Of a DNA stretch of 64,000 nt, positions 37,051 through 46,270 are shown in pieces. The position numbers and the translations under genes were made by a program. Under the pieces are notes generated by a model, which did no database searches, was not told the DNA's origin, and saw nothing but the letters and a program-made list of their open reading frames with translations. Within the stretch, counting starts at the first letter, position 1, and every line of letters starts with the position of its first letter. The stretch is taken from assembly GCA_052400685.1 (NCBI GenBank), contig JBQTGJ010000003.1; one strand, written 5' to 3'. This DNA is from CAZHHH01 sp052400685 (lineage in GTDB: Bacteria; Bacteroidota; Bacteroidia; Bacteroidales; Marinilabiliaceae).

Positions 37051-37320
37051 ATGGCACAAAATCAAAGCGAAATAAGATATCTTACCCCTCCATCGGTAGA
37101 GATTAAAAAGAAGAAGTATTGCCGTTTCAAAAAGAACAAAATTAAATATGTGGATTACAAAGATCCGGATTTTTTGAGAAAGTTCTTGAACGAACAAGGT
37201 AAAATTTTACCCCGTCGTTTAACCGGTACCTCTTTGAAGTATCAACGTAAAGTGGCTCAAGCTATTAAAAGAGCTCGTCATTTGGCCCTGTTACCTTACG
37301 TAACCGATTTAATGAAATAA
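37051..37320 (+). CDS. rpsR: 30S ribosomal protein S18
   Basis: An 89-residue S18 protein with the conserved core KYCRFKKNKIKYVDYKDPDF and the C-terminal GTSLKYQRKVAQAIKRARHL, followed by ALLPYV. It partners S6 on the small subunit. A purine-rich AAGGAGA precedes its start, inside the end of rpsF. Confidence 0.97.
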   Translation: MAQNQSEIRYLTPPSVEIKKKKYCRFKKNKIKYVDYKDPDFLRKFLNEQGKILPRRLTGTSLKYQRKVAQAIKRARHLALLPYVTDLMK

Positions 37321-37323
37321 ATT

Positions 37324-37330
37324 AAGGAGG
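37324..37330 (+). promoter_or_regulatory. Strong Shine-Dalgarno site before rplI
   Basis: AAGGAGG lies 11 bases before the rplI ATG. Such strong sites are uncommon in this phylum, so it is worth recording. Confidence 0.6.
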
Positions 37331-37341
37331 AAAAGACCATT

Positions 37342-37785
37342 ATGGATGTAATTTTGAAAGAAGATGTGACTAATTTGGGTCACAAAGACGATATCGTTGC
37401 CGTTAAGCCCGGATATGGAAGAAATTATCTGATTCCTCGTGGAATAGGTATTTTGGCTACCGAGTCAGCTCGTAAAGTCCATGCCGAAAACCAAAAGCAA
37501 CGTGCTCATAAAGAGTCCAAACTGCGTGAAGAAGCTACTGTTTTGGCCGGTAAATTGGATGGCAAAAAGTTAACCATTGGTGCTAAAACCAGTTCTACTG
37601 GTAAAATCTTTGGTTCTGTTAATAATATTCAGATTGCTGAAGCATTGGAAAAAGATGGTTTCACCATTGAGCGCAAAAATATCACGATTAAAGATCAGGT
37701 TAAAGAAGTGGGAACCTACTCTGCAACTGTTAAACTGTATCGCGATGTGAAAGCAACTGTCGAATTTGAAGTTGTTAGCGAATAA
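37342..37785 (+). CDS. rplI: 50S ribosomal protein L9
   Basis: A 147-residue L9 protein. The N-terminal RNA-binding domain contains VKPGYGRNYLIPRGIGILAT near residue 22; a long connecting helix and the C-terminal domain (KIFGSVNNIQIAEALEKDG) follow. It is the last gene of the operon and is followed by a strong terminator 35 bases later. Confidence 0.97.
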   Translation: MDVILKEDVTNLGHKDDIVAVKPGYGRNYLIPRGIGILATESARKVHAENQKQRAHKESKLREEATVLAGKLDGKKLTIGAKTSSTGKIFGSVNNIQIAEALEKDGFTIERKNITIKDQVKEVGTYSATVKLYRDVKATVEFEVVSE

Positions 37786-37820
37786 TTTAGATTTTCAAAC
37801 ATACTACGTTTTTCAAACAA

Positions 37821-37856
37821 AGAAAAGCCCGGCTAACCACCGGGCTTTTCTATTTT
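37821..37856. terminator. Terminator between rplI and ridA
   Basis: AGAAAAGCCCGG and CCGGGCTTTTCT pair over 12 bases with a 7-base loop, followed by TATTTT. The symmetric A/T flanks allow it to serve both converging genes. Confidence 0.9.
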
Positions 37857-37874
37857 ACGCACTATTATTTGTTT

Positions 37875-38252
37875 TTATTTTGAAGCGATGGTTTCTATTT
37901 CTATCAAAGCTCCCAGCGGCAATGCTTTTACGGCAAAAGCGGCCCGTGTCGGTTCTTTCTCGTTGTAATATTTTCCATATACACTGTTCATGGCCTTAAA
38001 ATCATCCATGGACGCCAATAAACAAGTTGATTTTATGACATCCGAAAAAGAGTATCCCGCTTCTTCCAGAATGGCCCCTATATTTTTCATAACCTGCTCA
38101 GTCTGCGATGTGATATCGCCCTCTACGAGCTTTCCGGTAGCCGGATTGATCGGAATTTGTCCTGAAATGTAAAGTGTGTTGTTTACTTCGATGGCCTGAC
38201 TGTATGGACCTATGGCGGCCGGTGCTTTTGGCGTGTTAATAATTCGTTTCAT
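37875..38252 (-). CDS. ridA: RidA-family enamine/imine deaminase
   Basis: A 125-residue RidA protein that hydrolyses reactive 2-aminoacrylate-type enamines produced by PLP enzymes. The ATG at 38252 gives the normal MKRIINTPKAPAAIGPYSQA start; the longer frame overlaps lptD. Conserved features are GPYSQAIEVNNTLYISGQIP and the arginine in EPTRAAFAVKALPLGALIEIE near the end. It is 41 bases after lptD on the same strand. Confidence 0.95.
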   Translation of the reverse strand: MKRIINTPKAPAAIGPYSQAIEVNNTLYISGQIPINPATGKLVEGDITSQTEQVMKNIGAILEEAGYSFSDVIKSTCLLASMDDFKAMNSVYGKYYNEKEPTRAAFAVKALPLGALIEIETIASK

Positions 38253-38293
38253 ACAAAATTTATTATTGATGTATTTTACAATCTGATGTCTCT

Positions 38294-41035
38294 TTAATTC
38301 CATCCCGGATTGTCTCTTGCACTGCTTCTTTTTTCGTATTTCAGGTCTCTCAGCAGACTGCTATTGACGGCGATAGAAAAGAAAAATGATTTGTAATTAC
38401 CGATAGGAACCAGATTAAAGCTCATGCTCCAACAGTGCAGATTTCTATTTATCCGTAAGTTGGTGTGGGCAATTTCTTTCTGTATAATATCGTAACCACT
38501 TGACATGCTAATATCCCATTTGGGTGTGAGTGAAATGCGGCCCGACAGGTTTATATCTGCTGTGACATCATGGTCATAGGCCATTTTTTGTTTGTTAAAA
38601 TCACTTTGTACCAAACGCATGCTGTAGTTGATTGAGACATTCCACGGCATCTCAAATTTAGTGTAACCATCGTCATCCATCGAGGCTGCCTTCACATTGT
38701 CTGGCATGGGACTTCCTTGTGTATGTTCGTTTTGCATTTGATCCTGAAACATTGGATCGTAATTAGGATCGTCTGGCGGCGCAGCTGCCTCTTCTGTTTC
38801 TTTTTTATCTTTTTTAAAAGTTTTGGAATCAAAGTTTAAACCAAAGCTCAGATTGGCATTTTGCAGTCTGACCAAACGACTGTTTTTAGATGCTTCGTAG
38901 TGTCTTGATCGGTAAACCGAGACGGTGCTTGTGTTTGTGGGGATTGTATCGAGGGCATATGGATCGAATGTGGCCCCAAAACTGATGCTAGTTCCAAAAA
39001 TTTTAGTCCTGCCACTCATTGAAATGTTTGATAAATTTAGTGAGTCGGCTAGGAAGTTATATGACGTGCTGAAGTTTAATGATTCCAGAATGCTTACTTT
39101 TTTGAAGCCTGTACTGTCACGATCACTTTTAACTTTCATCTCGAGCATGTTCCCCAGTCCAATGCTCATTGATCCGGACTTCCCTTTGCCTGCTGTACCG
39201 TATAGTGAGCCGTCGTAATATGAATATTCATGTTTTACTACACGGTCTTGTGTGGAATTATAATATTCAAACCAATCGTAAAAGCCGTATTTGGGATCCG
39301 AGAAATCAGGCCGATAGCTAAAGCTTACTGAAGGCGTCATGACATGCCTGATGGTGTTTATTTTATCTCCGAAAATAGCTCTGCTTGGCGTGAAGAAGGT
39401 GTATATTTTAGTGGATGTTCCCACCCCAAAGCTGTAGTCGTACACCCTGTTAAATCCAGATGTGGTATCTTTCGATACGATTTTATTCTCGTCTTCATCC
39501 CATTGTTTCGAGATACTTTTAAAATACCAGCGTTCGGTGTAGCTTACGTTGGGTGTTAATGAGAAATATTTTAGCAATTTGAGATTCATCGAAACCGGAA
39601 TTGAATGCTTTACGCCGTTTTTCCAGTCATCGTTCAAACTTTTGGGTGTAAGACTTAATTCGCTTTCCTTGGCGTTGCTAATTGAGTTGCTCATGTTTCC
39701 GGTATAACTAAAACCGATGGTCTCGTACCATTTTTCTTTTCCCAGTCTGTTTTTTTGTTTGAATGGATATATTCGGTTCATGGTTAATGTAACATCTGGC
39801 AGCGTGAGGCTTATGGTGCTGTCTTTGCTGTTTTGTGAATGTCTTAAAGTACTTGAAAAGTTGAATGGCGAATTTGGAAAGCTCCGCGAATAGGAGACGC
39901 TGGATTGTTTTTGGTTGGTTGCCAAAACCTCAGGGTTAATTATACTTCCCACATTGTTACGGTCGAATGAACTGGTTGAGTAGTTAACGCTGGCCGAAAA
40001 TGTTTGGTTCGGATTGGCTTTGGGATCTTGTCTGTGCGTCCAGTTCAGGCTCATATCCTGTTGCTTCGCAAAATCGGGCAGGTCCTTTTCGCTTGTAAGG
40101 TTTGTAATATGTTGAAATTTGAAACTCCCGGCAAATTTATATCTTTTCTTATAATTAGAGGAGGCACGCATACCCCAGGAACCATTGCCATAAATATCGC
40201 CGGTCAGGGCCATGTCAAAATAATCGTTGAAAGCAAAATAGTATCCACCATCTTTTAGGAAAAAGCCTCGGGTGCTCTCTTCTCCATACGAGGGCATTAA
40301 AAATCCCGAGTGATATGAGCTGGTCATTGGAACAAAAGCAAAGGGGACAAATAATGGGAATATTTTCACATCTTCCACCACCAGATACGCCGGACCAGTA
40401 ATCACTTTGTCGCCCGGAATCACTTTGGCTTTTGTCATATTAATATAAAAGTGGGGATGGTCATGATTATCGCATGTGGTGTAGCGCCCATCCTTCAGGA
40501 AATAAGTGTTGTCAGCATTTTTTTTGGCTTTTTCACCTATGATATATCCTTCACCTTGCTCGGTTACAACGTGTTCAATAATGGCTTTTTCTGTTTCGAA
40601 ATTATATTTTAAACGGCGCATGGTGTATTCACCGCCTTTATCTTTAAAAACAGGAAGGCCTTGCTCAACTCCAAGTGAGTCACGTGTTCCGGCCGCATAG
40701 GCCAAATTGCTGTCCAGATCAAGTTCAATGTAATAAGCCGTCAGTAAAATATCGCGATAACTAACAGAGGCATCCCCATATAAAAATACTTTTCCACGAT
40801 CAAAGAGAGTGGAATCTTTAGCGCTGTATTTAACTTCTGCATCAATAAAAGGGGAACTGGTATTTTTATTGGCTGCGGTGGTTGAATCACGGGGTTGCGA
40901 TAATGAGTCAGATGGTGTTGCCAGTGAATCTGAAAATGTGACGTTTTCAGTTTGGATTAGTTCGTTGGTTTGACCATTTATAGGCCCAGCAACAGCCATC
41001 CATGTTGCTAATACAGATAGTATGCCCGCTCGCAT
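38294..41035 (-). CDS. lptD: LptD-like LPS-assembly outer-membrane protein
   Basis: A 913-residue outer-membrane protein expected to insert LPS into the outer leaflet. The longest frame begins at TTG; the ATG at 41035 starts a clean signal peptide (MRAGILSVLATWMAVAGPING). Residues about 60-200 form an OstA-like beta-jellyroll (GDASVSYRDILLTAYYIELD). The remainder is a large barrel (SYHSGFLMPSYGEE, MTPSVSFSYRPDF) ending in FFFSIAVNSSLLRDLKYEKR. Bacteroidetes LptD proteins are divergent from the proteobacterial form. Its divergent neighbour is a peptidoglycan amidase followed by an MCE protein, an envelope-biogenesis setting. Confidence 0.85.
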   Translation of the reverse strand: MRAGILSVLATWMAVAGPINGQTNELIQTENVTFSDSLATPSDSLSQPRDSTTAANKNTSSPFIDAEVKYSAKDSTLFDRGKVFLYGDASVSYRDILLTAYYIELDLDSNLAYAAGTRDSLGVEQGLPVFKDKGGEYTMRRLKYNFETEKAIIEHVVTEQGEGYIIGEKAKKNADNTYFLKDGRYTTCDNHDHPHFYINMTKAKVIPGDKVITGPAYLVVEDVKIFPLFVPFAFVPMTSSYHSGFLMPSYGEESTRGFFLKDGGYYFAFNDYFDMALTGDIYGNGSWGMRASSNYKKRYKFAGSFKFQHITNLTSEKDLPDFAKQQDMSLNWTHRQDPKANPNQTFSASVNYSTSSFDRNNVGSIINPEVLATNQKQSSVSYSRSFPNSPFNFSSTLRHSQNSKDSTISLTLPDVTLTMNRIYPFKQKNRLGKEKWYETIGFSYTGNMSNSISNAKESELSLTPKSLNDDWKNGVKHSIPVSMNLKLLKYFSLTPNVSYTERWYFKSISKQWDEDENKIVSKDTTSGFNRVYDYSFGVGTSTKIYTFFTPSRAIFGDKINTIRHVMTPSVSFSYRPDFSDPKYGFYDWFEYYNSTQDRVVKHEYSYYDGSLYGTAGKGKSGSMSIGLGNMLEMKVKSDRDSTGFKKVSILESLNFSTSYNFLADSLNLSNISMSGRTKIFGTSISFGATFDPYALDTIPTNTSTVSVYRSRHYEASKNSRLVRLQNANLSFGLNFDSKTFKKDKKETEEAAAPPDDPNYDPMFQDQMQNEHTQGSPMPDNVKAASMDDDGYTKFEMPWNVSINYSMRLVQSDFNKQKMAYDHDVTADINLSGRISLTPKWDISMSSGYDIIQKEIAHTNLRINRNLHCWSMSFNLVPIGNYKSFFFSIAVNSSLLRDLKYEKRSSARDNPGWN

Positions 41036-41096
41036 TATTTTATTTGAATGGATGTTTATTAAGGGTGTCAAAATATTCTCGCCTTTTGGTGTGCCA

Positions 41097-41104
41097 CAAA
41101 AATA
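41097..41104 (-). promoter_or_regulatory. -7 box for lptD
   Basis: TATTTTTG on the minus strand, 61 bases before the chosen lptD start. It is an exact consensus match but has no clear -33 partner. Confidence 0.4.
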
Positions 41105-41180
41105 AATTAAAATTTCGGTCTACAGGTATTTCCGATGTATAAAACTTTAAGTATGGTCTGGCTTACAGTCAGATATTTTT

Positions 41181-41188
41181 TATCTTTG
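41181..41188 (+). promoter_or_regulatory. -7 box for the amidase gene
   Basis: TATCTTTG, an exact Bacteroidetes consensus match, lies 71 bases before the amidase start in the divergent region shared with lptD. Confidence 0.5.
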
Positions 41189-41259
41189 TCTGCATAACGG
41201 TTTTATCCTTTTTTGGGGGAGCTTTTATTATTGTCTTTTTATAAATTACCGGAAATTAT

Positions 41260-42396
41260 ATGACTTTATATACAAATACTGTCCCAAAGATTCAAGTTTG
41301 TCTCTTATTATTGTTTTTATTTATTATTCCGCTTAAGGCTCAGGATAATTCGCCAATTCGTTTTAAGACCGTTGTTATAGACGCGGGGCATGGCGGTAAG
41401 GATTCGGGAGCTGTAGGAAAGCTTTCACAGGAAAAAAATATTGTTTTGTCGATAGCTCTTAAAGTAGGTGCTTATATTAAAGAAAATATGCCAGACGTTG
41501 AAGTGGTATATACACGTTCTACTGATGTATTTGTGCCTTTGGATGAGCGGGCTGAGATAGCCAATAAAGCTAAAGCTGATTTATTTGTGTCGATACATGG
41601 AAATTCGATTAGCAATCCTAAAATATATGGTGCCGAGACTTTTGTTTTGGGACTTCACCGTTCGGAAGAGAACCTCGAAGTCGCTAAAAAGGAGAATTCT
41701 GTGATTATTCTTGAAGATGATTACACCACAAAATATGAAGGCTTTGACCCTACACAACCTGAGTCGTATATTATTTTTGAGTTAATGCAAAATGTTTATC
41801 TCGACCAAAGTATTGCTGTGGCATCATTGGTTCAGAATCAGTTTGAACAAAGAGTGGGACGTCATAACAGAGGCGTGAAGCAAGCCGGATTTTTGGTTTT
41901 GCGAAAAACCTCAATGCCCGGAATTCTTGTGGAAGTCGGTTTTTTAAGTAATCCCAAAGAAGAAAAATACATGATGTCTGAAGATGGACAATCTTATATT
42001 GCATCTGGTATTTTTAGAGCTATTCGAGATTACCGTGATCGTTTTGAAGCACGTAATAATATTTCTGTTTCATCACCAGCACTGAAATCCGACCACGCAA
42101 AACAGTCGGATTCAGCTTTAGACGATAGCAAAAAAGAAAAGAAGGCTTCAAAGATTTTGTTTCGTGTTCAAATAGCCTCTTCTTCTCAGAAGGTCTCTAA
42201 TGAGTATGGTGTTTTGGCCCTATTTAATGATGTGTGGATGTATCAAGAAAATAATATGTATAAGTATACCACTGGTAGTTCTTCGTCCTACAAAGAGATT
42301 TGTGATATTTTGGCTGAAGTCCGAAAGAAAGTCCCCGATAGCTTTATTGTTGCTTTTGATGGTTCGGAGCGGGTGCCTGTCTCATCGGTAGAGTAA
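41260..42396 (+). CDS. N-acetylmuramoyl-L-alanine amidase (Amidase_3)
   Basis: A 378-residue zinc amidase that cleaves the bond between muramic acid and the peptide stem. A signal peptide (VCLLLLFLFIIPLKAQ) is followed by the catalytic domain at about residues 33-255. The zinc ligands are in VVIDAGHGGKDSGA (His), near LSQEKNIVLSIALKVG (Glu) and in LFVSIHGNSI (His), and the catalytic glutamate is in GILVEVGFLSNPKEEKYM. The C-terminal 100 residues form a SPOR-like or unassigned tail (FRVQIASSSQKVS). It sits upstream of an MCE gene and divergent from lptD. Confidence 0.92.
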   Translation: MTLYTNTVPKIQVCLLLLFLFIIPLKAQDNSPIRFKTVVIDAGHGGKDSGAVGKLSQEKNIVLSIALKVGAYIKENMPDVEVVYTRSTDVFVPLDERAEIANKAKADLFVSIHGNSISNPKIYGAETFVLGLHRSEENLEVAKKENSVIILEDDYTTKYEGFDPTQPESYIIFELMQNVYLDQSIAVASLVQNQFEQRVGRHNRGVKQAGFLVLRKTSMPGILVEVGFLSNPKEEKYMMSEDGQSYIASGIFRAIRDYRDRFEARNNISVSSPALKSDHAKQSDSALDDSKKEKKASKILFRVQIASSSQKVSNEYGVLALFNDVWMYQENNMYKYTTGSSSSYKEICDILAEVRKKVPDSFIVAFDGSERVPVSSVE

Positions 42397-42759
42397 TTAA
42401 AGTCTGTCTGAAAAATTTTACTTCTGTTATTTTTGTCTTCCCAATAGGGACACTTACCTTTTCCGGATTTGTTAAGCAGTCTGGTTTTATTGCTGATAAT
42501 AAATAGTTTGTGTTTGATAGCTGGGCTGAAACCCATTCTCCGATTATTTATTGGATTTGCGTTTTTACGCAGATCTGTTTGTGTTGAAGGTTGAATTTTC
42601 TTTAATTTACTGCTGTTAATAACTATTTTGACAGTGATTATAATTTAAAGAATGGCGTTTCCTTACTGGCACTAAATATTTTTATTGACAGGTTGAATGG
42701 CTTATTCTTTGTATATTTGAAGCTCTTTATATTGTTAAAATAGCTGTAAAATATAGTTC
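42397..42759. other. Spacer between amidase and MCE gene
   Basis: About 360 bases with no gene. The right end has an exact -7 box (TATATTTG, 42712-42719), so the MCE gene probably has its own promoter. No repeat copy was found. Confidence 0.5.
42712..42719 (+). promoter_or_regulatory. -7 box for the MCE gene
   Basis: TATATTTG, an exact TAnnTTTG match, 40 bases upstream of the start codon. TTG triplets upstream are not ideally spaced. Confidence 0.45.
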
Positions 42760-44022
42760 ATGATAAAGAAAGAGTACAAAATAGCTTTATTGGTAATGGT
42801 TGCTTTGGCAGTCCTGATTTGGGGATTTCATTTTATGAAAGGGCGTAATTTGCTTTTAAAAGGTGATAGGTATTATGCTGTATATTCACAAGTGGTAGGG
42901 TTGAACGAAGGCGGTCCGGTTTATTATAAGGGCTTTAAAGTGGGAAGTGTGCAGAGTATTGAATTACACCCTGTTCAGAAAAGGCGTTTTTTGATTTCGT
43001 TTATTTTAACTGAAGATCTGCCTTTACCGGCCAATACGATTGCTCAGCTGTATAGTGTTGATTTAATGGGGAGTAAAGCGATTCAGTTGCAGGAAGGCGA
43101 CAGTGAGGCTTTGTTAGTACCTGGTGATACGTTGAAGACGAATGTAATGGGCGATTTGATTGATCAAATGGGAATGGAAGTTTTGCCGTTGAAAGATAAA
43201 GCAGAGCGTTTGCTGGTTCGACTTGACACTGTTATGACAAATATCGGAGAGGTGTTTTCAGACCGCAACAAGAAGAGTCTTGATATGGCCATCTATGATT
43301 TTACCATCACCATGCAAAATATTCAGGAAATGACTTCCAAATTAAATCAATCGTTGGAGCCCAATGGCGAAATAACTAAAAGTCTTGAAAATATTCAGTC
43401 GTTCACCGGAACATTGAGCCAGCAGGCCGACGCTTTATCCGCGACAATGCAAAATCTTGAGGCCATCACCAATGGTCTTAGAAAAGCTGATATGCAAGGG
43501 TTGGTTACGCAAGCCGATTCTACTCTGGCCACTGTTCAAACCGTTTTGTCATTGGTGGCTGAAGGTGAAGGCTCGGCGGGTTTGTTACTCAACGATCCAA
43601 AATTGTACTATAATTTGACGGATGCCTCGGCTAATCTGGATCGTTTACTGGCTGATGTAAGGCATAATCCCGAACGTTACGTGAGCTTTTCTGCGATTAA
43701 TCTGGGGCGTAAGATCTATGTTAATGCCGATGAAGATTTAGCTGATAAGAAAGATATCGTTTTTAAAATAAAAATTGATCAATCGCAGAAACCTTTGGAT
43801 GATTTGCGGAATAAGATTGTTTTGGGTGAGTATCCTGTCTTTGAAGATACCAATGGGCAACAATACATATATACTGTAGGTGAAACCAACTCATACTCTA
43901 AGGCTTTGTTTTTATTGGATAAATTACTGCCTGAATATCCTTCTGCTTCCTTATTGGCTTTTCGGAAAGGGCAACCTATAAAGGTTAAAAAAGCCCTACG
44001 AAAAGTAAATTTGAAAAATTGA
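42760..44022 (+). CDS. MlaD/MCE-domain lipid-transport protein
   Basis: A 420-residue protein anchored by one N-terminal helix (IALLVMVALAVLIWGFHFM, residues 8-26) with the rest in the periplasm. The MCE domain is at about 38-115 (YAVYSQVVGLNEGGPVYYKG, VGSVQSIEL, LMGSKAIQL). A long helical region (about 140-270) follows, then a short C-terminal domain. MCE proteins carry phospholipids or other lipids between membranes with an ABC transporter; no MlaE/MlaF genes are next to it here. The position beside an amidase and lptD agrees with an envelope role. Confidence 0.9.
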   Translation: MIKKEYKIALLVMVALAVLIWGFHFMKGRNLLLKGDRYYAVYSQVVGLNEGGPVYYKGFKVGSVQSIELHPVQKRRFLISFILTEDLPLPANTIAQLYSVDLMGSKAIQLQEGDSEALLVPGDTLKTNVMGDLIDQMGMEVLPLKDKAERLLVRLDTVMTNIGEVFSDRNKKSLDMAIYDFTITMQNIQEMTSKLNQSLEPNGEITKSLENIQSFTGTLSQQADALSATMQNLEAITNGLRKADMQGLVTQADSTLATVQTVLSLVAEGEGSAGLLLNDPKLYYNLTDASANLDRLLADVRHNPERYVSFSAINLGRKIYVNADEDLADKKDIVFKIKIDQSQKPLDDLRNKIVLGEYPVFEDTNGQQYIYTVGETNSYSKALFLLDKLLPEYPSASLLAFRKGQPIKVKKALRKVNLKN

Positions 44023-44325
44023 TTTTGTGGTATAATTTTTTGCTTTAAAAAAAAATTGACGAACGTTTATTTTTTTTAAACAATGCTTCACAAGATGTTA
44101 TATCTCAATGTTTTGTTAATGTTAAGTGAAGTTAAATGAACTATTAAGTCACTTGACAAACAGTGCTTTATGATTGCCGAATTGAAGTCTTTGACTATTA
44201 AAGTCATAGCCTTTTTCTGAAAAAGCAAGTCTCTTTTGGTTTTTTTATCAGGTTTTTTTTCACAATTTTTGTCTTACCTCGATTAGGGAAAAATAATTCA
44301 TAAATATAAAGGAAGGCAGATTATA
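44023..44325. other. Region upstream of dnaA
   Basis: About 300 AT-rich bases. I see no cluster of TTATCCACA-type DnaA boxes, so there is no support for a replication origin here. AAAGGAAGG nine bases before the ATG is a possible ribosome-binding site. Confidence 0.5.
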
Positions 44326-45759
44326 ATGAAACCGGATCACCATAAAGTCTGGAGTAAGTGTTTGGATTTTGTTAAACAATCCATAGAGCCCATGGCTTTT
44401 GCAACTTGGTTTGACCCCATTGTTCCGTTGCAATTACGTAGCGATGTGTTAACGATACAGGTTCCCAGTTTGTATTTTTATGAAATAATAGAGGAGCAGT
44501 ACATTGAGTTGGTTAGTAAGGGTTTACGTTCTATTCTTGGACCTACGGCTAAACTTGAATACAGTGTTGTTATGGACAAAGGTCGTTCAGCCGTGTCTAA
44601 ACATGATGCTATCACAGTTAATTTTCCAACGTCTAATAAAGTCGATTTACGTAATCGAGCCGTGAGTACCAATCATGCTTCTGAAACTGTTATTAAGAAT
44701 CCATTTGTGATTCCCGGCATCGCCAAGTTGAATGTTGACCCCCAGCTTAATCCTGATTATACGTTCGATAATTATGTTGAAGGTGATTGTAACCGATTAG
44801 CGCGTTCGGCCAGTATTGCAGTCGCTAAAAATCCCGGTAAAACCGCTTTTAACCCTTTGTTTTTGTATGGAGGGTCAGGATTAGGCAAAACACATTTGGC
44901 GCAGGCCATTGGCGTAGAAGTTAAAAATGTTTCGCCGGAAAAGACTGTTTTGTACGTTAGTGCCAATAAATTTCAAACTCAATATACCGATTCCATTCGC
45001 AGCAATTCCGTAAACGATTTTCTTAATTTTTATCAGATGATCGATGTGTTAATTGTTGATGATATACAGGAGTTTGCAGGAAAAACAGGAACCCAGAATA
45101 CTTTCTTTCATATTTTTAACCATTTGCACCAGAGTGGCAAACAACTCATTTTGACCTCTGATATGGCACCGGCGGATTTGCAAGGGATGGAAGATCGTCT
45201 GTTGTCTCGTTTTAAATGGGGGTTGCCGGCCGAAATCCTGGCTCCTGATTATGAGACCCGTATTGATATTCTGAAACAGAAGATACATAAGGATGGTATT
45301 AGCATCTCTGCTGATGTTATTCATTATCTGGCTAGCCATATCAATAGTAATGTTCGTGAACTGGAAGGTGCTCTTATTTCTTTATTGTTTTTATCGACCA
45401 TTGATAAAAACGAAATAACGCTTTCTACAGCCCAAAATGTAGTTGATAAGTTAATACGACGTTCACAACGTGAAATATCTGTCGATTATATTCAGAAGAC
45501 TGTTTGTGATTATTATGGCCTTGAACCTGATTCTTTGCAGTTGAAAACCCGCAAGAGAGAGATTGTTCAGGCGCGGCAAATTGCTATGTATTTTTCGAAA
45601 AATCTGACAAATTCCTCTTTGTCTGCCATTGGTTCCCGTATTGGGAAGAAAGATCATGCTACGGTGTTGCATGCCTGTAAAACAATTTCTAATCTTATTG
45701 AAACCGACCGTGACTTTAAGTCACAGATCAGGGAGATCGAAGCCCAGTTAAAATCTTAA
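44326..45759 (+). CDS. dnaA: Chromosomal replication initiator DnaA
   Basis: A 477-residue DnaA. Domain I is residues about 1-85, an unstructured linker runs to about 140, and the AAA+ domain starts at NPDYTFDNYVEGDCNRLARS with Walker A GGSGLGKTHLAQAIG (about 183-197) and Walker B VLIVDDIQEF (about 243). The C-terminal DNA-binding domain has the signature GKKDHATVLHACKTI near 445. It opens the origin by cooperative binding to DnaA boxes. No dnaN or recF follows, and the gene ends in its own terminator, so it is a single unit here. Confidence 0.97.
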   Translation: MKPDHHKVWSKCLDFVKQSIEPMAFATWFDPIVPLQLRSDVLTIQVPSLYFYEIIEEQYIELVSKGLRSILGPTAKLEYSVVMDKGRSAVSKHDAITVNFPTSNKVDLRNRAVSTNHASETVIKNPFVIPGIAKLNVDPQLNPDYTFDNYVEGDCNRLARSASIAVAKNPGKTAFNPLFLYGGSGLGKTHLAQAIGVEVKNVSPEKTVLYVSANKFQTQYTDSIRSNSVNDFLNFYQMIDVLIVDDIQEFAGKTGTQNTFFHIFNHLHQSGKQLILTSDMAPADLQGMEDRLLSRFKWGLPAEILAPDYETRIDILKQKIHKDGISISADVIHYLASHINSNVRELEGALISLLFLSTIDKNEITLSTAQNVVDKLIRRSQREISVDYIQKTVCDYYGLEPDSLQLKTRKREIVQARQIAMYFSKNLTNSSLSAIGSRIGKKDHATVLHACKTISNLIETDRDFKSQIREIEAQLKS

Positions 45760-45788
45760 ATTCCGTTTTCAGTTAAATATACAGAAAT

Positions 45789-45827
45789 AGTGCAATTATT
45801 AATCTCTTATAGTTGCACTGTTTTTTT
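45789..45827 (+). terminator. Terminator after dnaA
   Basis: AGTGCAATTAT pairs with ATAGTTGCACT over 11 bases (one G-U), with a 9-base loop, followed by seven T residues. Confidence 0.85.
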
Positions 45828-46101
45828 GTTGTTTCGTATTGTGTTATTGTTATGCTTTGCAAGGTCATAAAATCATTATCTCTAACCGATTCGGCCATTA
45901 TTTTAGACGTAATGTGTGTAATTGGGGATTTTGGTTATCTTTGAATTTTAATTTATACAGTCAGGGTATTTGCTTTATGAAATTTTGTTTTTAAGCATGT
46001 ACATGCTTGTTTGTTTGTTTTTTGAAATTGTAATACATTTTTAAAAAAAGGATGGGATAAAATGATCATGTTTGCCAAGGAATCTTAACTCCTATGAAAT
46101 A

Positions 46102-46245
46102 AGTGCTTGCCTTAGAACTTCATTTGGCAGAAAAGAAAGCTTCATTTATGAGGCTTTTGAAGTTTGAAAAATGTGAGTTTACTAATGTAAATGACTATTT
46201 TTAGGACAAGCATAATGTAGAAGTTGGACTTTTGTAGCAAGCACT
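46102..46245 (+). repeat. R2 repeat copy 9
   Basis: A 144-bp copy with perfect 9-bp terminal inverted repeats, AGTGCTTGC and GCAAGCACT. Inside are GGCAGAAAAG, GAAGTTTGAAAAATGTGAGT and GTAAATGACTATTTTTAGG. It is the main content of the 511-base space between dnaA and the LysM gene, besides the dnaA terminator. Confidence 0.85.
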
Positions 46246-46270
46246 CTATAAACAAATTATTTACGTACGG

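Noticed and set aside
44023..44325. Replication origin upstream of dnaA
   Set aside because: No cluster of DnaA boxes or GC-skew evidence; only one or two weak TTTTTCACA-like matches.
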